This document shows, piece by piece, positions 36,001 through 47,784 of a DNA stretch of 64,000 bases. Numbering within the stretch: position 1 is the stretch's first letter; each line of letters opens with the position of its first letter. The translations under genes were made by a program, and so were the position numbers. The notes under the pieces are model-generated. The model was not told the origin of the DNA. It saw nothing but the letters and a program-made list of their open reading frames with translations, and searched no databases. The stretch lies in assembly GCF_048544455.1 (NCBI RefSeq), contig NC_133536.1, forward strand, positions 24,802,152 through 24,866,151. The letters run 5' to 3'. This DNA comes from Silene latifolia (taxonomy: Eukaryota > Streptophyta > Magnoliopsida > Caryophyllales > Caryophyllaceae).

Positions 36001-36593
36001 TAATCGATTACTTAAATTGCAAAATTTAACCATCATTTTAATTAACCCATTACAATTTACAACATGTCAGTGTAACTCAACAATCAAACTCTTCAATCAT
36101 TACAATTTACAAATGAAATCGAATTGCTAAAGACGGAGAATAAGAGCCTTAAGAGGTACACATTGAAATTACCTGTCTGATTCGTGGTGGTGGGGCGATG
36201 CGGCTGTGGCTCGATTGTCGACGGCGATTGAAGCGGTGCGCCAGTGACGCTTGGGGTCGGAACATCTACCATACTGATTTGTGAAGAGTTTGAAACTAAG
36301 AATTTTGAGAGTATGATTAAAGATATATGAATGTTCTACCGCAATTAAAAGTGGTATTGTAATTTTATTCTTCATTTGATAATTAAATTTCAAAACAGAA
36401 GTTGTAGAAATCAACCAGATTTTTAGGGATATGGGTGAGATAATTTAGGAATGATTAACTACTTTGAGAAGGAGGATTGAAAAAGATGCGGAGGATTTTA
36501 GGAATTGGTGTAGCAGTTAATTATTTCGTAAGGGGTTTTTTTTTATTTGGTGTAGCATTTGCTACACCTAAGCCTAGTGTGGGTCCGCCCCTG
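33023..36593 (-). mobile_element. hAT-superfamily DNA transposon, near-complete
   Basis: 3571 bp with a perfect 8-bp target duplication CCTGCTAT (33015-33022 and 36594-36601). The terminal inverted repeats start CAGGGGCGAACCCA at the left, and the complement of the right end is CAGGGGCGGACCCA. Both ends share subterminal 'TTTGGTGTAGCA' repeats. The transposase is on the minus strand (33120-35342, with an N-terminal piece to 35581). Everything needed for a once-autonomous copy is here. It sits in gag of Tekay element 2 and is therefore younger than that element. Confidence 0.93.
33120..35342 (-). CDS. hAT transposase (TTF-type zinc finger, DUF4371, C-terminal dimerisation domain)
   Basis: An uninterrupted 740-residue frame. 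Residues about 40-110 form a TTF-type zinc finger (FKAEWFKNFESWLEYS, Cys68, Cys71, His102, His106). Residues about 130-400 correspond to DUF4371 and the RNase H-fold catalytic core, with Asp241 in GILADESADI, Asp307 in GQGYDGASNMQG and the CxxH motif at 335-338 (CFAH). The C-terminal hAT dimerisation domain (about 672-735) reads LPVATATVERAFSAMSFIKNRLRN, with the expected acidic Glu near 684. It catalyses cut-and-paste transposition from the nucleus. The frame is open upstream of the Met used here: residues such as GEIASLPHDPGL precede it. A separate frame from an ATG at 35581 (MTLDCKSKRTRDGVITSFFS) gives the likely N-terminus. The two frames do not join directly, so there is either a frameshift or an intron near 35445. 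Confidence 0.92.
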   Translation of the reverse strand: MRKRISDYHPNDKEIVQREYIRRGPCQPKDYDFPQKLMSKSERKFKAEWFKNFESWLEYSQAKDAAFCFVCYLFKKDNAVGGDAFVSNGFKTWSRTDAFNNHVGNHKSAHNNAMRDLDNFKKQKYSIVSRFENHSTATKSAYLTRLEASIKTTRFLLLQGLSFRGHDEKETSLNRGNFIELLKLLAQHDQNIEKVVLENAPKNCILASSKIQKQIVNACAMETTMKIVKELDGDFFGILADESADIADKEQMALCLRFVDKKGQVKERFFGIVHVGDTTSLTLKEAIYQLLKKYSLTFSKVRGQGYDGASNMQGSINGLKTLILNESPSAYFVHCFAHQLQLILVAVAKKNYDCSWLFETLANLLNLVGSSPKRKEILKERQAEHVLKEIEVGEIESGSGLNQELGLSRPGDTRWHSHFKTILRVLTMYSSILDAIDTIGEISSGADTVKAESISYALRTFDFVFVAQLMVTIFGVTNELNLALQKKEQDIVNAVKLVDVTKSSLQRIRDNGWDAHMEKVSAFCFKHGIDIPNMDDVYVIPGRHRRGRREVDNLKHFRAEVFMSVIDQILSEFNDRFSEKSKELLVCMSYFNPQNRFASFDTKKLLQLAEFYPCEFSRKDLLYFEYQLDTFKYDVQNDDRFWNLKTLNELSMKLVETRKHLTHSKVYMLLKLVLVLPVATATVERAFSAMSFIKNRLRNSMGDEYLNDCLVTFLERDVFINVTDDEIVKQFLDMRTRRIV

Positions 36594-37399
36594 CCTGCTA
36601 TTCCTTGGGAGGAGTTTGGAAAGGCTATGAAGAGAGAGTTCGTACCGGAGCATGTGAGGAGTAAGCTGAGAGAGGAGTTTGATGGGTTTAAGATGACATC
36701 TGACATGACGGTAGCTGAGTACTACCGACAGTTCAATGAAAAGGCTAGGTATGCTGAGGATATGGGATTGAGTGATGAGAACCCAGCTCTAAGGTTTGAG
36801 AAGGGGTTGACCCCCAAGATAATGGAGAAGCTACCCGTGGGAATCCTTACAGATGTTAAGGAAGCTTATGAGAGGGCTAGGAGTTATGAGAGGCTGGTAG
36901 AGATGACCCGAGAGAGAGGATATGAGAAAAGAAAGGCTGAGACCGAGGGTGGTGGCCAATCCAATTACAAGAAGGTCAACCACACTCAGGCTAGAGCGTA
37001 TTCATCTGATTCGGGGTTTAGTGCTGGGGCTTCCTATGGGCGTGGCCATGGGAATAGTAGCAGCAGCTGGGGAATGACCTGTTTTAACTGTGGCGGTGTA
37101 GGCCACAAGAGACATGAGTGCACCAGTGCGGTGAGCGGGGGTTACCAGAGGCCGGAACAGGGAAGTTTTTCTCAGGGGCCGGCACAGAGTTATGCGAGCA
37201 ACAAACCGGCTGGGTCATGGAACAACTGGGGAGGTCAGAGCAACAACGGTGGAGGTAACCGCAATGGCGGTAATTCTTATCAGAAGCCAGCTACGAACAC
37301 CAACAACAATCAAGGGTCAGGTGCTAAGCCGACTACCTCTGCCAAGATCTCTGTCCGGGAGGTGGGCGGAAGACCGATGGAAAGTCATTTATGATGGAG

Positions 37400-37800
37400 A
37401 AGAAAGCAGCTGAGGACGACGCACATGTTATCACTGGTACTTTTCTTGTTAATGGTGTTCATACCTTTGTTTTGTTTGATTTGGGGGCGTCGCAGTCGTT
37501 TGTATCTTCGAGTCATGTTAAACAGTTGGGTCTGAGGGAATATGAGTCTGTAAGTGAGAAAGTCTTTATACCTTCGGGTAAGTCTGTATCATGTGAGAGG
37601 TTGTATAGGGATGTATCTATGATAGTTGGGCAAGTTGATCTACCTGTAGACTTGCTAGAGTTTCCTTTAGACGGTTTTGAGATGATAGTCGGGATGGATT
37701 GGTTAGGAAAGTACAAAACTAAGATAGACTGTTATCAAAAGAAAGTGTCTCTGAGAGGTCCTAAGGGCATTAGTGTGTCTTATCGTGGGACAATCCAAAG
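37400..37800 (+). pseudogene. Protease domain of Tekay element 2 (fossil)
   Basis: Retroviral-type aspartic protease region: ITGTFLVNGVHTFVLFDLGA with the catalytic-site DxGA pattern, then a flap-like stretch and IVGMDWLGKYK. It sits between gag and RT as usual in Ty3/gypsy elements. Confidence 0.85.
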
Positions 37801-37849
37801 TTAAGTTGATTGCAGCTATGACCTTGAAGTCCTATCTGAGGGAAGGGTG

Positions 37850-40818
37850 CCCGATGATCTTGTGTCATGTGAGAGATGCATGATGGAGAATCCGAAAGTT
37901 GATCAGATACCAGTTGTGGGGGAGTTTTCAGATGTCTTTCCAAAGGAGATTCCGGGGTTTCCACCGAAGAGGGAGATAGATTTCAGTGTTGAGCTGAAAC
38001 CGGGGACGGGGCCAATCTCTAAGGCACCGTACCGGATGGGTCCTAAGGAGTTAGAGGAGCTCAGGAAGCAGCTAGATGATTTGATAGAGAGGGGATACAT
38101 TAGACCTAGTGTATCACCGTGGGGAGCACCTGTTCTTTTTGTGAAGAAGAAAGATGGGAGTCTGAGGTTGTGCATAGATTACAGGGAGCTGAACCGAGTG
38201 ACGGTGAAGAACAAGTATCCTTTGCCAAGGTTAGATGACTTGTTTGATCAGTTGAGTGGTGCATCAGTCTTTTCCAAGATTGATTTGAGGTCGGGGTACC
38301 CTCGGTGAAGATTAGAGAGGAGGACATACCAAAGACAGCTTTCACGTCGAGGTATGGCCATTATGAGTATGTAGTGATGCCTTTTGGGTTATCTAATGCG
38401 CCGGCTGTGTTTATGGATTTGATGAACAGAGTCTTCAGTCAGCTTTTGGACAAGTTTGTGGTAGTTTTCATCGATGACATATTAGTCTATTCCAAGACTA
38501 AGGAGGAACATGAAGAGCATCTGAGGATTGTGTTGCAGACCTTGAGGGAGCATGAGTTGTATGCAAAGTTGTCCAAGTGTGAGTTCTGGTTGGAGAAAGT
38601 TGTTTTTCTGGGGCATGTGATTTCTAAGGATGGGGTAGCTGTGGACCCGGCAAAGATTGAGGCAGTTACCAAGTGGGAAGCACCAAAGAATATAGCTGAG
38701 ATCAGAAGTTTCTTGGGTTTAGCTGGATATTACAGACGGTTCGTGAAAGATTTCTCCAAGATTGCTAGACATATGACAGCTTTGATGAGGAAAGAGAACA
38801 GGTTTTGTTGGGATGGGAGTTGTGAGACGGCGTTCCAAACATTAAAGGAGCGTTTGACCACAGCTCTAATCTTAGCATTGCCCGAAGGGACTGGGAATTT
38901 TGAGGTTTATACAGATGCCTCAAATAATGGGTTGGGATGTGTGTTGATGCAGAACGGTAAAGTGATTGCCTATGCTTCTAGGCAATTGAAATCTTATGAG
39001 GAGAATTATCCTACACACGATCTGGAGTTGGGTGCAGTTGTGTTTGCTCTCAAGATTTGGAGACATTACCTTTATGGGGCGACCTTTAAGGTATTTTCAG
39101 ATCACAAGAGTCTCAAGTACATCTTCACTCAAAAGGAGTTGAACATGAGACAGAGGAGGTGGATGAAGTTGATTGGCGATTATGACATGGATATTATCTA
39201 CCATGAAGGGAAAGCTAATGTAGTCGCCGATGCTTTGAGCAGGAAGAGTGTACATTCTTTGTGCACAGCTATATCCTTGATGAGGTTGAGAGATGAGGTT
39301 GGGAAGTTTGGGATACATATGATGCAGAAAGGGGATGCCATGGGGGATTTGACAGTGCAGCCTGATCTATATGATGATATTCGAAGAAAACAGGTGTTGG
39401 ATCCTAAGATGGTGGAGTGGAGAGATGGAGTAGAGAAAAGGACAGTGCCTAGATTCTCTATTCATACAGACGGTAGTTTGAGGTTTGATGGGAGGTGGTG
39501 TGTCCCTAATGATGAGGAGCTGAAAAAGACAATCAAGACAGAGGCACATTGTACACCATATTCGGTATATCCAGGTGGTGACAAGCTGTACAAGGATTTA
39601 AAGAAGACTTTCTGGTGGCCTGGGATGAAGAAAGAAACGGCTGAGTTTGTGGCCCGTTGCTTGACATGTCAGAGAGTTAAAGGGGAACAGCGACGACCAC
39701 AAGGTAAGATTCAGTCTTTAGAGGTACCTGAGTGGAAGTGGGAATCCATTTCTATGGATTTTATCGTGGGTTTGCCAAAGAGTCAGCAGGGTAACAACAT
39801 GATATGGGTTATAGTGGATCGACTGACCAAGTCAGCTCATTTTGTGCCAATGAAAGATACATGGACTAAAGCACAAGTAGCTATGGCTTATCGGAAGAAT
39901 GTGCTAAGGTTACATGGGGTGCCTAAAGATATAGTATCTGACAGAGATTCGAGGTTTATCTCAAGGTTTTGGAAAGAGTTGCAGGAGTCTTTGGGAACGA
40001 CATTGAAGATGAGTACATCATTTCATCCTGCGACAGACGGTCAGACAGAGAGAACAATCAAGACTCTTGAGGATATGTTGCGAGCTTGTGTGATGGATTT
40101 TGGTGGTAGCTGGGAACAGAGGTTAGATTTGATTGAGTTTTCCTACAACAACAGCAATCACACTAGTATTGGCATGGCGCCATTTGAGGCCTTATATGGG
40201 AGGAGATGTAGGAGTCCGATTTGTTGGGACGACAGTGCTGAGGCAGTGGTTTTAGGACCAGAGATGGTACATGAGATGGTTGAGCAGATTAAGATGATCA
40301 GGGAAAGGATGGGAGCGGCTCAGGATAGGCAAAAGAGCTATGCAGATCTACATCGCCGGGATATAGAGTTTCAGGTTGGGGACAAGATTCTTTTGAAAGT
40401 GTATTCTAGGCGTGGGGTCATGAGATTTGGGAAGAAAGGCAAGCTGAGTCAGAAGTTCATAGGACCGTATGAGATCTTAGATCGGGTTGGAGAGGTTGCT
40501 TACCGTTTGGCCTTACCGTCTGCTTTGGAGAGAGTGCACAATGTATTTCTTGTATCTCAGTTGCGGAAGTATGTGAGTGATCCGTCACACGTGTTAGAGG
40601 TAGAGAACATAGAGCTAGATGAGTCCTTGTCTTACCTTGAGGTGCCTAAGCAGATCCTTGACCGGAAGGTTAGGAAGATTAGAAATGGTGAGACAGTCTT
40701 GCTTAAGATTCTTTGGTCTAATCATGAGGTTGAGGAAGCTACATGGGAGGCAGAGGAGTCCATAAGAGAGCCCTACCCGTTCCTTTTTTATCAGGTATGT
40801 ATGGTTACGGGGACGTAA
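37850..40818 (+). pseudogene. RT, RNase H, integrase and chromodomain of Tekay element 2 (fossil)
   Basis: Reverse transcriptase (about 37850-38690: [42 protein letters not shown]). RNase H (about 38880-39240: [16 protein letters not shown], ending VVADALSRK). Integrase with an H-C zinc region ([17 protein letters not shown]) and a DDE core ([34 protein letters not shown]). The chromodomain-like tail follows (about 40640-40800: [21 protein letters not shown]). This is the chromovirus order. The chromodomain is thought to steer insertion to heterochromatin. Confidence 0.92.
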
Positions 40819-41049
40819 CCTTGTTTCTTTTAGGGGGGTAGGAGATGATCGCGAAGAGTTTTTGTATCTTTTTATGTTCTTTTTGGTATAGTTAGTAGTG
40901 GTTTGAGTCGGGTTGAGTTTGGTTGGTAGTATGTGTCGGAGTTTTGTGTCGAGTTTTGTGTTGTTTGTTGTGTCGGGAGTGTGGTAGTATGTTTTTCTTT
41001 TGTTGTGGTTTGAACTTCGGGGACAAAGTTCTTTTTAAGGAGGGAAGAC

Positions 41050-42418
41050 TGTAATACTACGGTTTTATAAGTCTCTGGGTACTCTATCGAGTGGGCCTTA
41101 CTCTGTCGAGTAAGGATGTTTTGATTTTAGAAAAAGTATTCTGCCTGTAGGGTACTCGATCGAGTAAGTGGCACTCGATCAAGTACGTTAGTTACTCGAT
41201 CAAGTAGGTCGGTTAACGGGTATTATTTTGACGGGTTTTGTTAATAACACGGATTAGTATATAATTCATATCGTCTTCTTCCCTAAACACTTTTACAAAC
41301 CTAATAATCTTAAAAAGATGATTGAAACTACGTTGTTCGTATCATCCGTGTTATTGGCAAATCCCGGAGCTTGAGAGGTCGGATTTCATCGTTCTTTGTG
41401 TCCTTGTGATCCTTGCGTCAAGGGTAAGATCTACATACCATATTATATAGCATTTAATTAACTTTGTTTAAACCCTAATTTGGGGGATTGGGGGTTTTTA
41501 TGGTTAGTTGTGCTAGTCGTAATTATGTGATCATGTGATAGGAGGAGGATTCGTAGAGGAGAGGTTTTGATACAGCTGTTGAGATTGTCTGCTTGTGTTT
41601 GCATTCCAGGTAGGGTTTCCCTACTCAGTATTAGTCACATAATATAGTTTGTTGTTGATTGTGATTGTTGTAAAGTACCATATTCATATTGTGACGGTTG
41701 TTGGATTTGGTTGTTGTTGATCGTTGTGATTGTATTTGTCTGTGTTCTTCGGGGTGCGTCCCTGGCTAAGTGGAGTCACTTGAGGGAGTGGCTTTGCGCC
41801 CATTATTCTCCTTCTGTGGAACCCGCCACAGAAGGGATGTGCACATTAATGGAATTGGGTTTATCGCTCGACGGAGATGAGCGGGGCTTAGGTTGGAACG
41901 GCTGCGGTCCCCCACTGGCGGCGAGGAGTAACTTGTTGCGATGGGTACTATGGCAGGGCTACACACTTTAGTGTGTAGTCAGTTTTGAGGAGTTGGTGAT
42001 GGAGTTCGGGTTGATGTGACGATTGAGCTGTGTTGGTTTCTGTCTTATTGTGATTATATAATTATGTGATTAGTAATGACCCCGTCTTTTTTTTGTAAAA
42101 CTGTGGTGATCCATTCGGGGATGGTGAGCAGTTGTTGAGAAGGTATGATTAGAGGCATATGGGCTAGTTGGGATGTGTCACCACGAGCTGATTAGAGTCT
42201 TCCGCTGTCGTACTTGAGTAGTTTTAGACATTTGGTTTTGAGGACATGTATTATACTTTTATAAGTTTGGATTTGGATTGTAATCGCTTTAAACTTATTA
42301 CTATTTAAATTATGTTTTGTTATTGTCATTTTATTATCATTGTCTCGGGAAACCAAGATGGTGACATTTCTATACCTGAGTGGTCCTAGTAAGGTACTTG
42401 GAGTATGGGGGTGTCAAA
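41050..42418 (+). repeat. 3' LTR of Tekay element 2
   Basis: About 1369 bp. It begins TGTAATACTACGG after the purine tract and ends GGGGGTGTCAAA at the target duplication TTGAG. Compared with the 5' LTR it has lost one palindrome unit (about 20 bases) and has point changes in two others (41150-41210). Confidence 0.9.
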
Positions 42419-42423
42419 TTGAG

Positions 42424-44284
42424 GGAGGAGAACCTAGCTTTGAGGTTTGAGAAGGGGTTGACCCCCAAGATAATGGAGAAGCTACCTGTGGGAGTCCTTA
42501 CAGATGTTAAGGAAGCTTATGAGAGAGCTGGGAGGGCTGAGAGGTTGGTGGAGATGACCCGAGAGAGAGGTGCTGAGAAAAGAAAGGCTGAGAGCGAGGG
42601 TGGTGGCTAATCCAACTATAAGAAGGGTAGCCACACTCAGGCGAGAGCATACTCATCTGGTTCAGGGTTTAGTGCTGGGGCTTCCTATAGGCGTGGCCAT
42701 GGGAGTGGTAGCAGTAGCTGGGGGATGACCTGTTTTAACTTTGGCGGTGTAGGCCACAAGAGACATGAGTGCACCCGTGCGGTGAGTGGGGAGCAACAAA
42801 CCGGCTGGGTTATGGAAAAACAGGGGAGGCCAGAGCAACAACGGTGGGGGTAACCGCAATGGCGGTAATTCTTATCAGAAGCCAGCTACGAACACCAGCA
42901 ACAACCAGGGGTCGGGTGCTAAGCCGACTACCTCAGCTAGTACTGTCCAGGGAGGTGGGCAGAAGACCAGTGGAAAGCTGTTTATGATGGAGAAGAAAGC
43001 AGCTGAGGACGACGCTCATGTTATCACTGGTACGTTTCTTGTTAATGGTGTTTATACCTTTGTTTTATTTGATTCGGGGGGCGTCACAATTATTTGTATC
43101 TTCGAGTCATGCTAAGAGGTTGAGTCTGAGAGAGTATGAGTCTGTAAGAGAGGAAGTTTTATACCTTCGGGTGAGTCTGTATCGTGTGGGAGGTTGTATA
43201 GAGATGTATCCATGATAGTTGGGCAAGTTGATCTACCTGTAGACTTGGTAGAGTTTCCTTTAGAGGGCTTTGAGATGCTAGTCGGGATGGATTGGTTAGG
43301 AAAGTACAAAGTTAAGATATATTGTCATAAAAAGAAAGTTTCTCTGAGAGGTCCTAAGGGCATTAGTGTGTCTTACCGTGGATTTGTTGTCAAACCCAAA
43401 GTTAAGTTGATTGCAGCTGTGACCTTGAAGTTCTATCTGAGGAAGGGGTGCTCGTTGATCTTGTGCCATGTGAGAGATGACAGGATGGAGAGTCCGACAG
43501 TTGAGCAGATACCAGTTGTGGGGGAGTTTCCAGATGTCTTTCCAGAGGAGATTCCGGGGTTGCCACCGAAGAGGGAGATAGATTTCAGTGTTGAGCTGAA
43601 ACCGGGGACGGGGCCAATTTCTAAGGCACCGTACTGGATGGGTCCTAAGGAGTTGGAGGAGCTCAGGAAGTAGTTAGGTGATCTGATTGAGAGGGGATAC
43701 ATTAGACCTAGTGTATCACCGTGGGGAGCGCCAGTTCTGTTTGTGAAAAAGAAAGATGGGAGCTTGAGGTTGTGCATAGACTACAAGGAGCTGAACAGAG
43801 TGACAGTGAAGAACAAGTATCCTTTGCCAAGGATAGATGACCTATTTGATCAGTTGAGTGGTGCAGCAGTCTTTTCTAAGATTAATTTTAGGTCGGGGTA
43901 CCATCAGGTGAAGATTAGAGAGTAGGACATACCAAAGACAGCGTTCACGTCGAGGTATGACCATTATGAGTATGTGGTGATGTCGTTTGGGTTATCTAAT
44001 GCACCCGATGTGTTTATGGATTTGATGAATAGAGTCTTCAGTCAGTTTTTGGACAAGTTTGTGGTGGTTTTCATAGATGACATCTTAGTCTTTTCTAAGA
44101 CTAAGGAGGAGTATGAGGAGCATCTCAGGATTGTGTTGCAGACCTTGAGGGAGCATGAGTTGTATGCAAAGTTGTCCAAATGTGAGTTCTGGTTGGAGAA
44201 AGTTGCTTTTCTGGGGCACGTGATTTCAAAAGAAGGGGTAGCTGTGGATCCTGGAAAGATTGAGGCAGTTACCAAGTGGAAAGT
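42424..44284 (+). pseudogene. Gag end, protease and RT part of Tekay element 1 (fossil)
   Basis: It resumes exactly after the TTGAG duplication with the codons for ENLALRFEKGLTPKIMEKLP. It then gives the zinc-knuckle region, protease (TGTFLVNGVYTFVLFD, LVGMDWLGKYK) and RT up to [13 protein letters not shown]. It is parallel to 36770-38670 of element 2 and cut at 44284 by the Tat-element LTR. Several breaks. Confidence 0.88.
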
Positions 44285-46771
44285 GTGGACATGGCCCACT
44301 TGCAAGCCCAGCCGATCTGTGGACATACAACGGTTTTTTGAAAGCCACGCTCGGCGGCGTAAAAATGCTTTCGGCCGGTTCGTTTTAGATCGGTCGGTTT
44401 CGTCTCGGTAAGGGTCTCGAAACCATTAGAGATGTCCGGAGTCGCCTCCAAGCATTTGTGGGATGTTTGGAACCCGTTCGAATCCACTTTATACCCCGGT
44501 CAAACGAAGCACAAAGCAGTGTTTGACATAGGTACTAAAGATAAGGAATCGTCCCTCTTTAGCATCCTATCTCTAGAATGACTCTCGTACTCCCTAGATA
44601 AGGTCGTCCACTATCCAAAGTTTCTGAGTAAGAGATGAAGGTACGTATTGGGAAGCCCTTTAATCAGACACCCAATCCCGCCCGCGGTAGCGGCCTCTAC
44701 TGATCGATCTTGGTTGGTTGAATGCAAAAGTTGATAAAACGGTTTAAATGTATGAATGCGCATCCACCAATTTAAACCTAACATGTGAGAGCTTTCTAAG
44801 TCGGTTGATTTAATCCAAGTATCAAGTATAAGATGTCGAGTTGGATTAATGGTTGATTTGTATGCAAGACGGAAATTAAATATCCATTTACCAAATTAGG
44901 TTTATGGTGCATAACGTGATTCATTTGTCTTAGTAAAGCATTTTGCAAATATGATTTTGAATGAGAAATAGTCATCTGACCCGTCCTATATCCGGGCTAA
45001 CGGAAGTCGGGATCATCCTAGACTAATGCTGGAAGGGAAACAGGCCCTGTGCCAGATGGCTATATGAGGCGCGAGCAAGCCGGCAGTATAAGGGGACCTC
45101 CCATGGTTTTGAAAATAAGAAAGAAAAGGCCTGTTTAGGCGCGGGTCAACCAACGGTTGTATGCCGTGTTCTGACCTTTTGAAAAACGTTTAGAAAACGT
45201 ATTGAAAAATGGGCATTTGACCCGATTTGGTTTGAAAGGAGCGTTTAAACCGTATTTGTTGATTTGAAGAACGAGACTTAAATAATCGTCATTATTTTGA
45301 TGATATTCGGTGTCGGGTTCGACTTGACAAGCTTGACATGAATAGTTTTGAAAATAATTATGAACTAATTGTTTTAAGTTCATTTGAATATAATTAGTCG
45401 ATACTCATCATCGTACCCGGGTTAAAATCCGGCATGGTATGTAGAACCAAGGATGACTTTGTGTTGGTGACTAATATGCTTGTTTTGAAAATGTAAAGAA
45501 GTGATGAAAGGCTTTAATATACCTCCCAAAATGTAAAGAAATGAAATAAAAGGCTTTAAATACCATTTAAATGTTATTAACCAAATATTATCACCGAAAC
45601 ACGGATTTAACCGTCATGGTATGAGGAACCAAGGGTGAAAAATGTTTTATGGTTAAAAACAAATAAAATAAAATAAAAAAGGGTTTGAAAATATTTGAAA
45701 TGGTAAAAACCGATTACAAATATGAAAATGGATTAAAGGGGAAAGACGAGAACAACCACGGTTGAATTCTGACCTGGGCACCCCATTGAGGTGCGGGCCT
45801 ATGTGCACAATAAGGGGCTTTTGCCTCAGGCCAAAACTCAGTTTTGGCTCGTCTATCCCATGTTTTGGATCGTGTTATGCATGTTTTAGCATGTTATAGT
45901 CATAGAACAAGTAAAGACATGATAAAAGAAGGATTTTTACACCCTCATACTTACATGTTTGGTTATGGCGAGAAACCGACGTAAGTTTAATAACTCATTT
46001 GGTCGGAAAAGACTCGGTTGAAAACCGTTTTGGTAAGTAAAAAGAGTGTTTTATTAAGTTTAGTGACGGTGTAGTGGTCAAAGTGGTCGATCAAGTGATT
46101 TAATGCACGATGACGGTACCAAACAATGTGTAAGGCTTGTATTTACGATCGGTAGGTCGTAAATACGCGTCGGATTGTGACTTAAGAAGTCGAGTCGAGA
46201 ATTTAAGGGAGAAAAGAGGGGGCGGACACTCTCGTAAGTTCTCAAATGGGGGAATTTAAGGGGTATTTATAGGAAAATGAGTGGTTGTGTGAGTTTTGAG
46301 CGACGTGGCCACCTGGGCTGCTGAAAGAGGCGCGAGCCACGTCGCGGTTCTACGAGTTGTCCTGTCACTTTCACACAAGTGCAATCATGATTTGTTCTAT
46401 CCTAGGATTTGTAGTCACATGTTTGGTACTTGACCATTCATGAATCCGGGAAATCTTAGAATATAAGGCTTTGAATGTTTTGTTTTTGGTGGTTGACTCG
46501 TTGTTGGAGGTGGGATTTGAATTTTTGAGTCGGTTTTTGGTCCGGTGTTGGTTTTGACTCTAGTTAGTGTCATTGTGACCCCGTCGTCGTGCATTAAACA
46601 CTCCAGGTACTCTTGAAAAGTTTTGAAATGTTTTATTTTCAAAATCGTTTTAAGTTTTACGACGTAAAGTTGTACACAAACTGTCGATCAAACGCCGCGA
46701 TTCCAAAGCATGTTATAGTCCGATAATCATCGGGTGTTTGTTGGAGTCTCAGCAGATACTGGGTATCTACA
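44285..46771 (-). repeat. 3' LTR of the Tat element
   Basis: About 2.49 kb. On the minus strand it runs from TGTAGATACCCAGTATCTGC (at 46771) to CCATGTCCACA (at 44285). The purine-rich tract CAAAGTGGAGGCTC lies just before its start. Its outer end interrupts RT of Tekay element 1. The first 640 bases match 63357-64000. Confidence 0.88.
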
Positions 46772-47092
46772 GAGCCTCCACTTTGACTGAGGCTTGGACA
46801 TGGCAAAAGTCAAAGTAGAGCCCCGAGGTCAATCGAAGATTACAACCTGGAGACCCAAGCGACGTCGAGGCGGCTCGAAAGGATTCGGGCCAAGGACCTG
46901 CCATCGGGAAGGGCGACGCGAAGGCGACTCGAGGGTACGAGTCAAGGAGCTGTCGTCGGGAATAGTTTAGAGTCTTTCGACTATCCGTGCGGGTCGTTTA
47001 AAGTCTGTTAGACTGCATACAAAAGCTCGCCAGCCATAAGAAGGAGTCATACCTGAGGCATCTTCGGATACGTCCTTGCACATTTGCGGATA

Positions 47093-47515
47093 AAGGCTCG
47101 CCAGATGTGGTGCGTACATGAGGAGGGCTCACCAGCCGCGATGCGTAGTAAGGCTCGCCAGCTATGGTGCGTACATGAGAAGGGCTCGCCAGCCACGATG
47201 CGTAATAAGGCTCGCCAGCTATGGTGCGTATTTGAGGAGGGCTCGCCAGCCGCGATGCGTATTAAGGCTCGCCAGCCATGGTGCATACATGAGGAGGGCT
47301 CGCCAGCCGCGATGCGTAGTAAGGCTCTCCAGCCATGGTGCGTACATGAGGAGGGCTCGCCAGCCGCGATGCGTAATAAGGCTCGCCAGCCATGGTGCGT
47401 ACATGAAGAGGGATCGCCAGTCGCGATGCATAATAAGGCTCGCCAGCCATGGTGCGTACATGAGAAGGGCTTGCCAGCCGCGATGTCTAATAAGGCTCGC
47501 CAGCCATGGTGCGGT
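47093..47515. repeat. 57-bp tandem repeat array in the Tat element
   Basis: About 7.5 copies of a 57-bp unit (AAGGCTCGCCAGCCATGGTG ... GCGATGCGTAAT). The unit itself contains two GGCTCGCCAGC half-units. Because 57 is divisible by three, frames stay open on both strands (for example a 19-residue repeat HGWRALLRIAAGEPSSCTH), but there is no other sign of coding. Arrays near the 3' LTR are a known habit of Tat/Ogre elements and a source of satellite DNA. Confidence 0.92.
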
Positions 47516-47784
47516 CGGTTAATTGAGCGTGAGAATAGCCGCGTTGGATGGGCTTGTTTTGAAAGTAGTGGGCTCGTGATGCCGCCGTGGAAATAGTGAA
47601 TTTGAATTTTCACTACTGTTGTTTTTGAAAAGAGCGGGTTCCGCGAGGAAGCCCCCTGTTGGCATTTTGAAGGAATAGTGAACTTGAATTTTCACTACTC
47701 GTTTTTGAACTTGAAGTGGTGGTTTCGGTCGCCGCCTGTTTGAATTTTTGAAGGAAATAACAAATTTTAAATTTCGCTATTATG

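Larger units (their letters stand above)
32649..37390 (+). pseudogene. gag of Tekay element 2, split by the hAT transposon (fossil)
   Basis: The 5' part (32649-33022) reads MPPKRNALYARAESMT and EPILLDNWHREMENIL. The 3' part resumes at 36602 with PWEEFGKAMKREFVPEHVR, then the capsid C-terminal part (LRFEKGLTPKIMEKLP). A CCHC zinc knuckle (CFNCGGVGHKRHEC) and a Gly/Asn/Ser-rich tail follow. The hAT transposon and one copy of its target duplication separate the two parts. Confidence 0.88.
30413..42418 (+). mobile_element. Tekay element 2 (Ty3/gypsy chromovirus) with a hAT insertion (fossil)
   Basis: Full-length element with LTRs at 30413-31792 and 41050-42418, flanked by the 5-bp target duplication TTGAG (30408-30412 and 42419-42423). 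Without the hAT insertion it is about 8.4 kb. Parts in order: primer site TGGTATCAGAGC (31796-31807), palindromic leader, gag (32649-33022 and 36602 to about 37390, with a CCHC knuckle), protease, RT, RNase H, integrase, a C-terminal chromodomain-like region, and a purine tract (AAGGAGGGAAG) before the 3' LTR. The pol order and chromodomain place it in the Tekay/Del lineage. It is close to whole, with a small number of breaks besides the transposon. The LTRs differ by a few percent, suggesting an age of a few million years at most. Confidence 0.9.
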
